DNA of 6,904 nt from Rhodothermales bacterium (GCA_013003255.1 JABDJZ010000406.1:1-6904); one strand, 5' to 3'. Counted from the stretch's first letter, positions 1-6,200 are shown. A program made the numbers and translations. The notes: generated from the letters alone by a model not told the origin.

Positions 1-1
1 G

Positions 2-1204
2 TACGAGAACCCGGCGCTTTCTCATTTCGTGTCGACCGACATCTGGATGAGCGGTCAGGCGGAGGCAGAGCCGTCAGGGACCGGATGGCTCGGTCGATAT
101 CTGGAGCATGCCCACCCCGAGTACCACGCTACGCCACCTGACAGTCCCGTGGCGCTGCAGGTAGGAGCCTCCGGCTCTATGCTGTTCCAGGGCAACGCGG
201 GCTCGATGGGAGTGACCTTTCCGAGTACATCTGCGCTGACGCGTCTGGCTCAGGGAGGCGCTGTGTATGACACGGAGGATGTACCGGATGGAATTCTGGG
301 CCAGGAACTGGCCTTCGTGAGAAACATCTCAAACCATTCGTTCGGTCACGCGGAATCCATCAAGGACGCTTACGATACGGGCCGCAACACGCGGTCCTAT
401 CCGGGCGGTAACTCCCTTTCGGACAGCCTTCGGACGGTAGCCCGTCTCATCCGGGGAGGTCTGGGAGCCCGCGTGTATCACGTCTCGCTCGGAGGCTTCG
501 ACACCCACGCAAACCAACTGGGCACCCACGCAACCCTGCTTCGAAGACTCGGAGACGCTACCGCAGCCTTCATGGCTGATCTGGCGGCCGATGGCCACAG
601 TGAGCATGTAGTCGCCATGACGTTTTCCGAGTTCGGCCGCCGAATTCGCGCCAACGGGTCGGCAGGCACGGATCATGGGACTGCGGCTCCGCTCTTCATG
701 ATGGGCGAGGGCCTCGCAGGTGGAGTGATCGGGGGTCAGCCGGATCTGGCCAACCTGGATGCCAACGGCAACCTGGTGGCCGCGGTGGACTTCCGGTCTG
801 TCTATGCAAGCGTCTTCACCTCCTGGTTCGGGATGGACCCAGCAGATCTCGGTGATGTTATCCAGGGCGGAGTGCCAACCCTGCCGCTCTTTGCCGGCAG
901 CGTATCCACTGGGGTTGCTGAATCAGCGCAGCCGGATGCCTTTGAACTTGTAGGCCTTTATCCGAACCCGGCGCAAAGCACATTCACCGTTGTTTTTGAT
1001 GCGCCCGGCTCGGGTCCGGTGCTTGTCCGCGTTCTGGACATGCTGGGGCGCGAAGTCATAACTCCTCGACCGTTTGGAGGGGTGCGCCCCGGCCGCCACC
1101 GCACCGAGGTTACACTCGGCGACCGGGTGGCAAGCGGGCGCTACGTGGTCGAAATCCGGCAGGGCCATAGCCGCGCCACGACGCTGTTGACAGTGGCGCG
1201 ATAA
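2..1204 (+). CDS. DUF1501 family protein with C-terminal T9SS sorting domain (5' partial)
   Basis: The reading frame is open from base 2, so the gene begins outside the window; the GTG at 29 is internal (the preceding residues YENPALSHF fit the family's 'NP.LSHF.STDIWMSG' block). About 400 residues are visible. DUF1501 hallmarks, counted from that GTG, are LGGFDTH at 155-160, SEFGRR at 200-205, GTDHG at 213-217 and GG..GGQPDL near 231-240. DUF1501 proteins belong to the alkaline phosphatase/sulfatase-like superfamily and often carry a Tat signal, which would lie in the missing N-terminus. Residues about 306-391 form a type A T9SS sorting domain: YPNPA at 311-315, then LDMLGREV and a closing ASGRYVVEI strand and LTVAR end. 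Such domains are cleaved when the protein is moved across the outer membrane. The substrate is unknown. In related genomes DUF1501 genes commonly follow a DUF1800 gene, which would lie to the left. Family call is firm, enzymatic role open. Confidence 0.9.
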   Translation, partial: YENPALSHFVSTDIWMSGQAEAEPSGTGWLGRYLEHAHPEYHATPPDSPVALQVGASGSMLFQGNAGSMGVTFPSTSALTRLAQGGAVYDTEDVPDGILGQELAFVRNISNHSFGHAESIKDAYDTGRNTRSYPGGNSLSDSLRTVARLIRGGLGARVYHVSLGGFDTHANQLGTHATLLRRLGDATAAFMADLAADGHSEHVVAMTFSEFGRRIRANGSAGTDHGTAAPLFMMGEGLAGGVIGGQPDLANLDANGNLVAAVDFRSVYASVFTSWFGMDPADLGDVIQGGVPTLPLFAGSVSTGVAESAQPDAFELVGLYPNPAQSTFTVVFDAPGSGPVLVRVLDMLGREVITPRPFGGVRPGRHRTEVTLGDRVASGRYVVEIRQGHSRATTLLTVAR

Positions 1205-1259
1205 CACGCTGCCACGGCCGAGTCAGGCGAACCGTGTGTCCGACTTTGGAAGCAAGCCC

Positions 1260-1607
1260 CTATCGGCGAAAGCCTCCCAGCACTGAGTGGAAGGTGGCTC
1301 CGAGACCCGCGAGCGCGGCACGTGCGTCATCACTGACCTCGCCGAGGACATTAATGCCAGCAATGGGTGCGATTTCCAGCAGTTTCGGCAGGGACGGACC
1401 TACGTTGCCCAGATGCGTCAATAGCGCCGCCGAGTCCTCGAAGGTCTCCTGGATCAGGCAACGGCCCCCATCTCCCAGGTACCACTCGTAACCGAGCGTC
1501 CCAGGCTCATTGGCCTCGACCTCCTTGATGAATCCGTGGGCCAGCGCCTTGAACTCATCGACCTTCCCGTCCTTGATGTTGAACTCGACTATGTAGGACA
1601 CGCTCAT
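1260..1607 (-). CDS. Antibiotic biosynthesis monooxygenase (ABM) fold protein, putative quinol monooxygenase-like
   Basis: A 115-residue protein with the small dimeric ferredoxin-like ABM fold: a first strand SYIVEFNIKDGK (4-15), a helix around 16-32, then EPGTLGYEWYL (34-44), a CLIQETFEDSAALLTHL stretch (50-66) and a C-terminal strand/helix. The E-P-G-T-L-x-Y-E-W signature is typical of ABM-domain proteins, which include cofactor-independent quinol oxygenases and many of unknown substrate. The frame stays open to 1676, but I chose ATG 1607 because a good Shine-Dalgarno (GAGGT, 1614-1618) sits 6 nt upstream, the ABM fold begins directly there, and the longer form would overlap the upstream gene. 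It lies 46 bp downstream of the minus-strand membrane protein and is probably co-transcribed. No signal peptide, so cytoplasmic. The specific substrate cannot be told from sequence. Confidence 0.85.
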   Translation of the reverse strand: MSVSYIVEFNIKDGKVDEFKALAHGFIKEVEANEPGTLGYEWYLGDGGRCLIQETFEDSAALLTHLGNVGPSLPKLLEIAPIAGINVLGEVSDDARAALAGLGATFHSVLGGFRR

Positions 1608-1613
1608 CGGATT

Positions 1614-1618
1614 ACCTC
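1614..1618 (-). promoter_or_regulatory. Shine-Dalgarno of the ABM gene
   Basis: GAGGT on the minus strand, 6 nt before ATG 1607. It decides the start: no comparable site precedes the farther upstream in-frame start at 1676. Several other genes here lack a clear Shine-Dalgarno, as is common in Bacteroidota, so this one is informative. Confidence 0.65.
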
Positions 1619-1653
1619 GTACAGTTGTTTGGCGGAGGATAGGCCATGCGGCG

Positions 1654-2106
1654 TCAGGAGGCGATCGCCAGCCCATAGAACGCGAGGCACGTGGCCAGGA
1701 CTGAGATAATGGTCCCGGCCCAGCCAGTCCGTTTTCCGAAGAACCAACCCGTCAGCGCGATCCCTGCAAAGAACAAGAGGAATGACAAAAAGAAGGCAAT
1801 CACAAAAGGGCCAATCTGAGGGTCGATCCCCGATATGAACGCGTTTAGATCATCCATCCGGTTGTTGGCCGTGTAGGTGAGAATCCGAAAGGACGAGAGG
1901 GAAAAGAACAGCGTACAACTGATCTGGAGGAGTGCGGAGGCGGAGAGAACCCCCACGGTCCACCTCGTGAGGGCACGTTTCTCCTTACCCAGGACGCCGG
2001 CGAGGAGCGCGACCGCAAAACCGCCGACGATGGCCGAGATGAAGGCCAGCTGGTTCATGGCATCGGCGAAGAGCTGGGCGATCGGAATGACTTCTTCGGG
2101 TGTCAT
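1654..2106 (-). CDS. Hypothetical four-helix integral membrane protein
   Basis: I do not recognise the family. The 150-residue protein has four predicted transmembrane helices at about 20-39, 49-71, 98-122 and 128-149. A short basic loop (KEKRALTR, 41-48) joins helices 1 and 2. A roughly 25-residue polar loop (NNRMDDLNAFISGIDPQ, 81-97) lies between helices 2 and 3, and a GKRTG turn (124-128) precedes helix 4. By the positive-inside rule the two basic loops and both termini can be placed only tentatively, with the 81-97 loop probably on the opposite face from the basic ones. There is no signal peptide apart from the first helix and no catalytic motif. The ABM gene follows 46 bp downstream on the same strand, suggesting an operon. 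Start ATG 2106 has no evident Shine-Dalgarno. The divergent neighbour is the oxidoreductase gene starting at 2186, so both share a promoter region of about 79 bp. Confidence 0.75.
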   Translation of the reverse strand: MTPEEVIPIAQLFADAMNQLAFISAIVGGFAVALLAGVLGKEKRALTRWTVGVLSASALLQISCTLFFSLSSFRILTYTANNRMDDLNAFISGIDPQIGPFVIAFFLSFLLFFAGIALTGWFFGKRTGWAGTIISVLATCLAFYGLAIAS

Positions 2107-2152
2107 GTGAGGAACGGTTACGGTAGGATGGATGCCCTGGCTAGGCAGTGGC

Positions 2153-2158
2153 TATAAT
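2153..2158 (+). promoter_or_regulatory. Candidate -10 element (TATAAT) for the oxidoreductase gene
   Basis: A perfect TATAAT lies 17 nt before the Shine-Dalgarno of the gene starting at 2186, giving a plausible leader of about 20 nt. No recognisable -35 TTGACA-like hexamer sits 16-18 bp upstream. In Bacteroidota the usual housekeeping promoter is TTTG / TAnnTTTG rather than this, so the call is tentative. Confidence 0.35.
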
Positions 2159-2174
2159 CACAGAATACAGCAAC

Positions 2175-2182
2175 GGAGGAGG
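2175..2182 (+). promoter_or_regulatory. Strong Shine-Dalgarno with stacked start codons
   Basis: GGAGGAGG is followed at once by ATGATG (2183 and 2186) and a third in-frame ATG at 2195. Spacing from the GGAGG core (2175-2179) is 3, 6 and 15 nt respectively, which favours 2186. An in-frame start at 2132 would put this purine run inside the coding region and is rejected. Confidence 0.65.
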
Positions 2183-2185
2183 ATG

Positions 2186-3148
2186 ATGGCAACCATGCGA
2201 GCCACTGCTGCGGGCAAAGACGGAGTCGAGTTCATCGAACTGCCGATTCCGGAACCGGAAGAAGGCGAGGTTCGGGTCGCGATCAAACGGGCTTCCGTGA
2301 ACGCCGGTGAGCAGAAGGTGATCGACGGCGACTTTGTTGGCCGGTTCTTGCGATCTGCCAGCGCGCCCCTTGTCCTGGGCTGGGACTTCGCCGGCAAGGT
2401 TGACGCGGTGGGCAAAGGGGTCTACGGAATCGACCGCGGTGCGCGCGTCTGGGGTCATCTTCCGTTTTCACCCGACACGGACCAGGGGACCTTCTCGGAA
2501 TACATCGTCATCAAGCGTTCGGAGATCGGTGAACTGCCGGACGGAGTCAGTGATGACGTGGCGGCGGCGGCGCCGACGGTAGCGATGACGGCCCTACAAT
2601 CTCTCCGCGATCATGGTCAGCTGGGCGAGGGGCGGCACGCGTTGATTATCGGGGCGGCAGGTGGGATTGGTTCGGTGGGCGTCGGAATCAGCAAGCGCCT
2701 CGGCGGAAAAGTCACGGCGGTTTGCAGCGCGAAAGACGTTGACCGGGTGCGGGGTCTTGGTGCCGATGAGGTGCTGGATCGCCGAGAGACCAATCCCTTT
2801 GGCAATGGCAGGTCCTATGACGTCATCTTCGACACGCCCGCGGCGCATTCATTCGGCCACGTTACCGGCAGCCTGGTCAGAGGCGGCACCTACGTCACAA
2901 CGCTTCCAAGTCTGGGCCTTTTCCCCGGGATGGTTCGCGGCTTGCTGACGGGAAAGCGATGCCGATTCGTACAGGTGGCCTCCCGGCGCGCCGACCTGGA
3001 ACTGGTAGCGGGCTGGCTGGATGACGGGTTGGAAGTACCCATCGACTCGACATTCCCCATCTCGGAGCTGCAGGCTGCGCTCGATCGACAGCAGGACCGT
3101 GACCGGGCTGGTCGCGTCGTGGTTGACGTAGCTGGCGGGTGGGTCTAG
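2186..3148 (+). CDS. Zinc-independent medium-chain dehydrogenase/reductase, NAD(P)H:quinone oxidoreductase-like
   Basis: A 320-residue MDR enzyme, close to the family's usual 310-340. The GroES-like catalytic domain contains ASVNAGEQK (36-43) where zinc alcohol dehydrogenases have their first zinc-ligand cysteine, then GWDFAGKVDAVG (65-76) and a QGTFSEY segment near 100. The Rossmann nucleotide-binding motif GAAGGIGSVGV is at 156-166, followed by a VCSAK strand end and the GADEVLDR motif typical of the QOR/reticulon-4-interacting/enoyl reductase branch. Neither the catalytic nor the structural zinc cysteines are present. It should act in the cytoplasm as an NAD(P)H-dependent reductase of quinones, enones or enoyl compounds; the substrate is not predictable. 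Start chosen at the second of two adjacent ATGs for Shine-Dalgarno spacing; 2195 is possible and matches the 'MRA' start common in homologues. It is transcribed away from the membrane protein/ABM pair and ends 21 bp from the convergent next gene. Confidence 0.9.
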   Translation: MATMRATAAGKDGVEFIELPIPEPEEGEVRVAIKRASVNAGEQKVIDGDFVGRFLRSASAPLVLGWDFAGKVDAVGKGVYGIDRGARVWGHLPFSPDTDQGTFSEYIVIKRSEIGELPDGVSDDVAAAAPTVAMTALQSLRDHGQLGEGRHALIIGAAGGIGSVGVGISKRLGGKVTAVCSAKDVDRVRGLGADEVLDRRETNPFGNGRSYDVIFDTPAAHSFGHVTGSLVRGGTYVTTLPSLGLFPGMVRGLLTGKRCRFVQVASRRADLELVAGWLDDGLEVPIDSTFPISELQAALDRQQDRDRAGRVVVDVAGGWV

Positions 3149-3169
3149 GCGGTCAGCGGTGCAGGCTAC

Positions 3170-3871
3170 TCAGGCCCGAACTTCCAGGTCTGACGGCTGG
3201 GTCTGCTTCAGATCCACCTCAACACCACCGGGCAGAGTGATCGTGGTGAGTTCGGCAATCACCGCGGGCTGCGGGTCGCGTAGCCACAGTCGGCGGCGGT
3301 GCCGCACCGTCTCGACCATCTGTTCTTTCGACTTGTACTGCCCCTTCTTGGACGGGAGGGGGATGGGTCCCCACGATTCAGCCTGATGCTTGGTGGCCAC
3401 GGTGGCCAGTGCCTTCGCGGCTGAATCGACCAGCGTCTGGTCCGCAGACTTCAGACTGAGCTCAAGCCAGGACTCAGCCGTGGCCATCTCAAACACAGGT
3501 AGCGTCCCACGGCCACCCGAGCGAACCACGTCCATTTCCTCGTGGCCGAGAACCGCGAAGCGGCCGAGGAACCTGAACATGATGTCATCCACCCGCTCGA
3601 AGAGCAGGATGGAAAGCCCCTCCTCCATGTGATCCCGGATGGCGGCATTACGTGGCGTCCATTCCCCGCCGGGGTTGAACTGGCCCTCGGCCTTGTACAC
3701 GGAGCGTTTCCGTGCGAAGGGGTCGGGCCTGATGCCCACTGATTCCATCGACCAGATCAGTATCACCCCTCGCTTCCGCGAGATGCCGATCCGATTGCCA
3801 TCGGTTCGGAATTGCTTCTCGACGGTGGCGCGGTTGACCACCTGGTTCAGGCGAAGAATGGGAGTCGACAT
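3170..3871 (-). CDS. Hypothetical protein with PUA/SRA-like (McrA-associated) N-terminal module, no nuclease domain seen
   Basis: A 233-residue protein from ATG 3871. The N-terminal half carries a pattern I associate with the PUA/SRA-like modules found next to HNH domains in McrA-type restriction enzymes: RGVILIW (34-40), YKAEGQFNPGGEW (59-71), RNAAIRDHMEEG (74-85), ILLFERV (88-94) and FRFLGRF (99-105). It parallels the family's 'hYTGxGQ..GD...N.al.....G..vhLFe....yrYlG' layout. The C-terminal half (about 130-233) has a helical stretch, a basic segment (SKEQMVETVRHRRR, 181-194) and ends in strands (ITLPGGVEVDL). No H-N-H, PD-(D/E)XK or GIY-YIG motif is visible. A GTG at 3925 with a purine-rich GAGGGG upstream would add 18 residues rich in proline and unlike a domain, so I prefer 3871, although no Shine-Dalgarno precedes it. 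It ends 21 bp from the convergent oxidoreductase. Coding is firm; the domain assignment is from memory of the family. Confidence 0.7.
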   Translation of the reverse strand: MSTPILRLNQVVNRATVEKQFRTDGNRIGISRKRGVILIWSMESVGIRPDPFARKRSVYKAEGQFNPGGEWTPRNAAIRDHMEEGLSILLFERVDDIMFRFLGRFAVLGHEEMDVVRSGGRGTLPVFEMATAESWLELSLKSADQTLVDSAAKALATVATKHQAESWGPIPLPSKKGQYKSKEQMVETVRHRRRLWLRDPQPAVIAELTTITLPGGVEVDLKQTQPSDLEVRA

Positions 3872-3938
3872 GGGGCGAAATCGGTGCGGAGTTGGCGGCG
3901 GGGACATTGCAATGGTAGGACGCACAATGCCTGCCCCT

Positions 3939-3947
3939 CAAACTACA
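3939..3947 (-). promoter_or_regulatory. Possible promoter element (TGTAGTTTG) in the 260 bp intergenic region
   Basis: The intergenic stretch 3872-4131 separates two divergent genes and must hold both promoters. On the minus strand TGTAGTTTG is followed 67 nt later by ATG 3871. The TAGTTTG core is one base short of the Bacteroidota -7 box TAnnTTTG, and the same nine bases precede the amidase gene. No TTTG lies at the expected -33 position, although a run of seven T lies just upstream. No promoter is evident for the SPOR gene on the plus strand, and no RNA gene or other ORF was found here. Confidence 0.25.
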
Positions 3948-4131
3948 CCGAAAAAAATGGTCGCCGGGCTTAAGTCGCTGAAGCTTTGGTCGATAACCCT
4001 TATTGCGTGCCCGGTGTCGCATTCCGATTTCAGGCGGAAGGATGCTCGCGTACATGCCAAAGGGCGTTGCACGCTTTACTGATTAGCCAGATCTACGCGG
4101 GCCTGGCAACTGTCTCAAGAAGACCGTTGCC

Positions 4132-4482
4132 ATGCGTATTTCCGCTCTCCTTCTCCTGGCCCTTCTCGCCGTCGCTCCCGCCTCCGCCACCGAAACCGTT
4201 TCCAACGATCGTTGCGGTGTAGCCCAGACCGAAGTCTCCGGAGGCTTTACACTGCAGGTGGCCTCGTTTACGACCCGCGCCGCAGCCGAGCGCATCAAGT
4301 CAACGCTCCCCGGCGCCTGGATTTCGCAGAGCTGTTCCAATGGATCGGTGATCTACCGCGTCAACTTCGGCCGCTTCGACTCACGGAATCACGCTGTCAC
4401 CGGACAGTGGGACCTGGAAGACATCCTCGCCGAACGCCCGGTGGCCAACGTTGACGGAGTCGGCCACATTGTGAAGCTCTAG
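4132..4482 (+). CDS. Small exported SPOR-domain protein
   Basis: A 116-residue protein with a clear Sec signal peptide: MRIS, a hydrophobic core ALLLLALLAVAP (5-16) and an ASA cleavage site predicting mature start at T20. The rest is essentially one SPOR domain (about 37-116): GGFTLQVASFTTRAAAERI (37-55) is the signature first strand and helix, and VIYRVNFGRFDSR (72-85 region) the second repeat. SPOR domains bind peptidoglycan glycan strands lacking stem peptides, usually at division sites. Most SPOR proteins have a transmembrane anchor or lipid attachment plus a long linker or enzyme domain; this one has neither, so it should be a soluble periplasmic protein. Two cysteines (C28, C68) could form a disulfide between the N-terminal tail and the domain. 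Only a weak AAGAAG purine stretch (4117-4122) precedes the start. The gene stands alone, convergent with the amidase across 37 bp. Confidence 0.85.
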   Translation: MRISALLLLALLAVAPASATETVSNDRCGVAQTEVSGGFTLQVASFTTRAAAERIKSTLPGAWISQSCSNGSVIYRVNFGRFDSRNHAVTGQWDLEDILAERPVANVDGVGHIVKL

Positions 4483-4519
4483 GTCACGACGCCCCAGCGC
4501 TCGCTGTTGGAGCTTACGA

Positions 4520-6022
4520 TCATTTCGCCCCGGACCTCGGTGGGGGCCTCCGCTGCTGCGTCTTCTGCTCATAGGAATAGGCAAGGCCGATCAGAGTAGC
4601 CTCGTCGAACAGCCGACCAACCAGCGTGATACCGGTAGGCAGCCCTTCAGAGGTGAAACCACTCGGTACCTGGATCGCCGGAAGCCCCGACTGCGGCGAC
4701 AGCATCTGGCTGTTGTCTCCAGCGGGGCTCTCCAAGTCACCGATTTCTCGTGCTGGCCAGCTCCAGGTGGGGTAGAGGATGGCCTGCACGTCTGCTGTAT
4801 CCATGGCCTGGACGACGGCCTCCCGGAAGGCAATGTTTGGCGGGTGTTCATAGAGGTCTGGACAAGGGGGCTGGTCCCAGTTCACCGCGTATCGCAGACT
4901 ACCCTCGATGGACGGGTGGTATTTCCCCGACTCCAGGACCTCGGCCAGCGTTTGCACCGGCGCTTCCGGCCTGGACCGGAGGTACTCGTCCACGTCGTGC
5001 CGGAAGACCTCGCACCAGATGGACGCATCGTGGAGGTTGATTCCAGGAATCTGAAAGTCGTCCACCAACACGGCACCGGCAGCCTGCATGTCGGCGATGG
5101 CACGCTCCGTGTTTTCTAGGATATCCGGGTGTGTGGAGTCCGGCCGCATGTACCATCGGAAGACACCTATCCGGGCGCCGTTCAGCGCATCCGTGTCGAG
5201 TGCGTCCAGGTAGGATTCCGGCGTGCGTCCCTCTGATCTCGCGGTGATGGGGTCCGCCGGGTCGAAACCCGCGATCACCTCCAACACACGTGCTGCGTCC
5301 TCCACCGTCCGCGCCATGGGGCCGCCGATGTCATTGCGGAGGTACAACGGGACAATGCCGTCACGGCTTGTCAGGCCCATGGTGGAGCGGATGCCTACCA
5401 GGGCGTTGTGGCCGGAAGGCCCGCGGATGGAGTTACCGGTATCGGTGCCTAGTCCAAGGACGCCAAGATTGGCCGCCACCGCCGCTGCCGTGCCGCCGCT
5501 TGATCCGGCCGGCACCCGGGACAGGTCATAGGGATTGCGCGTGGTTCCATCGATCGAACTAATCGTCACGTACGGGCTGAACGCCCATTCGGCCATGTTG
5601 GTCTTTCCGAGGACGATGGCGCCGGCCTCTTTCAGAACGCGCACCTGATAGGCATCGTCCGGTGGCGCACTGCCTTCGAGGGCCAGGGAGCCCGCTGTGG
5701 TTTGGAGGCCCTCGGTATCGTAGTTGTCCTTTACGACGATGGGAATCCCGTGCATCGGCCTCAGCACGCCGGTTTTCTGGAACTCCGCGTCCAGCCTGTC
5801 CGCATCCTCCAGCGCACGGGGGTTGAGCACGATGAAAGCATTCAGCGAGTCATCGTACGCCTCAATGCGCTCCAGGTAGGCCTCCACCAGCGCCCGTGCG
5901 GTCAGCGTTCCGCCCTGGAAGGCGGCATGGATCTCGGAAACCGTGGCCTCCTCGATCTGGAACGCGGGTGAGGGTGAGCAACCCACCGCAAGACAAAGAA
6001 CGAGAGGGAGTAGACGCTTCAT
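4520..6022 (-). CDS. Amidase signature family hydrolase, predicted lipoprotein
   Basis: A 500-residue serine hydrolase of the amidase signature family. The Ser-cisSer-Lys triad is complete: K98 in VVKDN, cis-Ser S174 in AGSSGG (172-177) and nucleophile S198 in GTDTGNSIRGPSG (192-204). The 24-residue Ser-Ser distance equals that in FAAH (217/241) and malonamidase E2 (131/155). The second glycine of the usual GGS is Asn here, a variant common in bacterial amidases of this 'NSIRGPS.HNALVGIRSTMGLTSRDG' type. The N-terminus MKRLLPLVLCLAVGC looks like a lipoprotein signal with lipobox LAVGC and lipidated C15, followed by SPSP, so it is probably anchored to a membrane facing the periplasm or exterior. 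Family members cleave linear or aryl amides; the substrate cannot be read from sequence. ATG 6022 is chosen because it gives the signal peptide; no Shine-Dalgarno is visible. Length is normal and no frameshift is seen. Confidence 0.93.
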   Translation of the reverse strand: MKRLLPLVLCLAVGCSPSPAFQIEEATVSEIHAAFQGGTLTARALVEAYLERIEAYDDSLNAFIVLNPRALEDADRLDAEFQKTGVLRPMHGIPIVVKDNYDTEGLQTTAGSLALEGSAPPDDAYQVRVLKEAGAIVLGKTNMAEWAFSPYVTISSIDGTTRNPYDLSRVPAGSSGGTAAAVAANLGVLGLGTDTGNSIRGPSGHNALVGIRSTMGLTSRDGIVPLYLRNDIGGPMARTVEDAARVLEVIAGFDPADPITARSEGRTPESYLDALDTDALNGARIGVFRWYMRPDSTHPDILENTERAIADMQAAGAVLVDDFQIPGINLHDASIWCEVFRHDVDEYLRSRPEAPVQTLAEVLESGKYHPSIEGSLRYAVNWDQPPCPDLYEHPPNIAFREAVVQAMDTADVQAILYPTWSWPAREIGDLESPAGDNSQMLSPQSGLPAIQVPSGFTSEGLPTGITLVGRLFDEATLIGLAYSYEQKTQQRRPPPRSGAK

Positions 6023-6050
6023 GGGAAGGGCAATTCAATGGACAACAACA

Positions 6051-6059
6051 CAAACTACA
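6051..6059 (-). promoter_or_regulatory. Possible promoter element (TGTAGTTTG) upstream of the amidase gene
   Basis: Minus-strand TGTAGTTTG lies 28 nt before the amidase ATG, a sensible distance for a -7 element with a short leader. It equals the nine bases found before the PUA/SRA-like gene. No TTTG box is present at -33, so the assignment is weak. Confidence 0.3.
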
Positions 6060-6133
6060 GACTGGACACGCAGGGCGGCTCCGGGAACCTCGCCGACCTG
6101 TAACAATCGGTCCAGCGAATCCGTCAGCCCGTT

Positions 6134-6151
6134 ATGCTAACGAATTAGCAT
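6134..6151. promoter_or_regulatory. Perfect inverted repeat, candidate operator in a divergent intergenic region
   Basis: ATGCTAA and TTAGCAT form a perfect 7 bp inverted repeat around a 4 bp CGAA spacer. It is AT-rich inside GC-rich DNA and lies 63 bp before the permease ATG and 112 bp from the divergent amidase ATG. The size and symmetry suit a dimeric helix-turn-helix repressor such as a TetR-type protein, but no regulator gene is in the window. There is no T-tract, so it is not an intrinsic terminator. TATGCT within it (6133-6138) could serve as a poor -10 box. Confidence 0.45.
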
Positions 6152-6181
6152 GCCCGCTCCGGTAAACCAAGTGGCCTGCCG

Positions 6182-6200
6182 GGGTGTCCATTCAACACCC
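6182..6200 (+). repeat. Small stem-loop in the presumed leader of the permease gene
   Basis: GGGTGT (6182-6187) and ACACCC (6195-6200) can pair as a 6 bp GC-rich stem with a 7 nt loop, ending 13 nt before ATG 6214. If transcribed, it would sit where the ribosome binds; no Shine-Dalgarno is visible between it and the start. It may be chance. Confidence 0.3.

Noticed and set aside
1205..1259. CACGG...CCGTG pairing between convergent genes as a terminator
   Set aside because: Only 5 bp of outer stem around a 14 nt interior and no T-tract.
1608..1676. N-terminal extension of the ABM gene to 1676
   Set aside because: It would overlap the upstream membrane-protein gene, adds non-domain residues and ignores the good Shine-Dalgarno before 1607.
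2132..2185. N-terminal extension of the oxidoreductase to 2132
   Set aside because: Adds a basic non-homologous tail, spans the TATAAT and the GGAGGAGG, and has no ribosome-binding site of its own.
3964..4015. CCGGGC...GCCCGG complementary words in the intergenic region
   Set aside because: Short stem with a loop of about 40 nt; no supporting RNA structure or known riboswitch motif.
3639..4082. 147-residue plus-strand open frame
   Set aside because: Overlaps the start of the PUA/SRA-like gene antisense and runs into intergenic DNA; composition is unlike a real protein and no motif is seen.
4483..4519. CAGCG-CT-CGCTG inverted repeat between convergent genes as a terminator
   Set aside because: Loop of only 2 nt and no T-tract on either strand; not a convincing intrinsic terminator.
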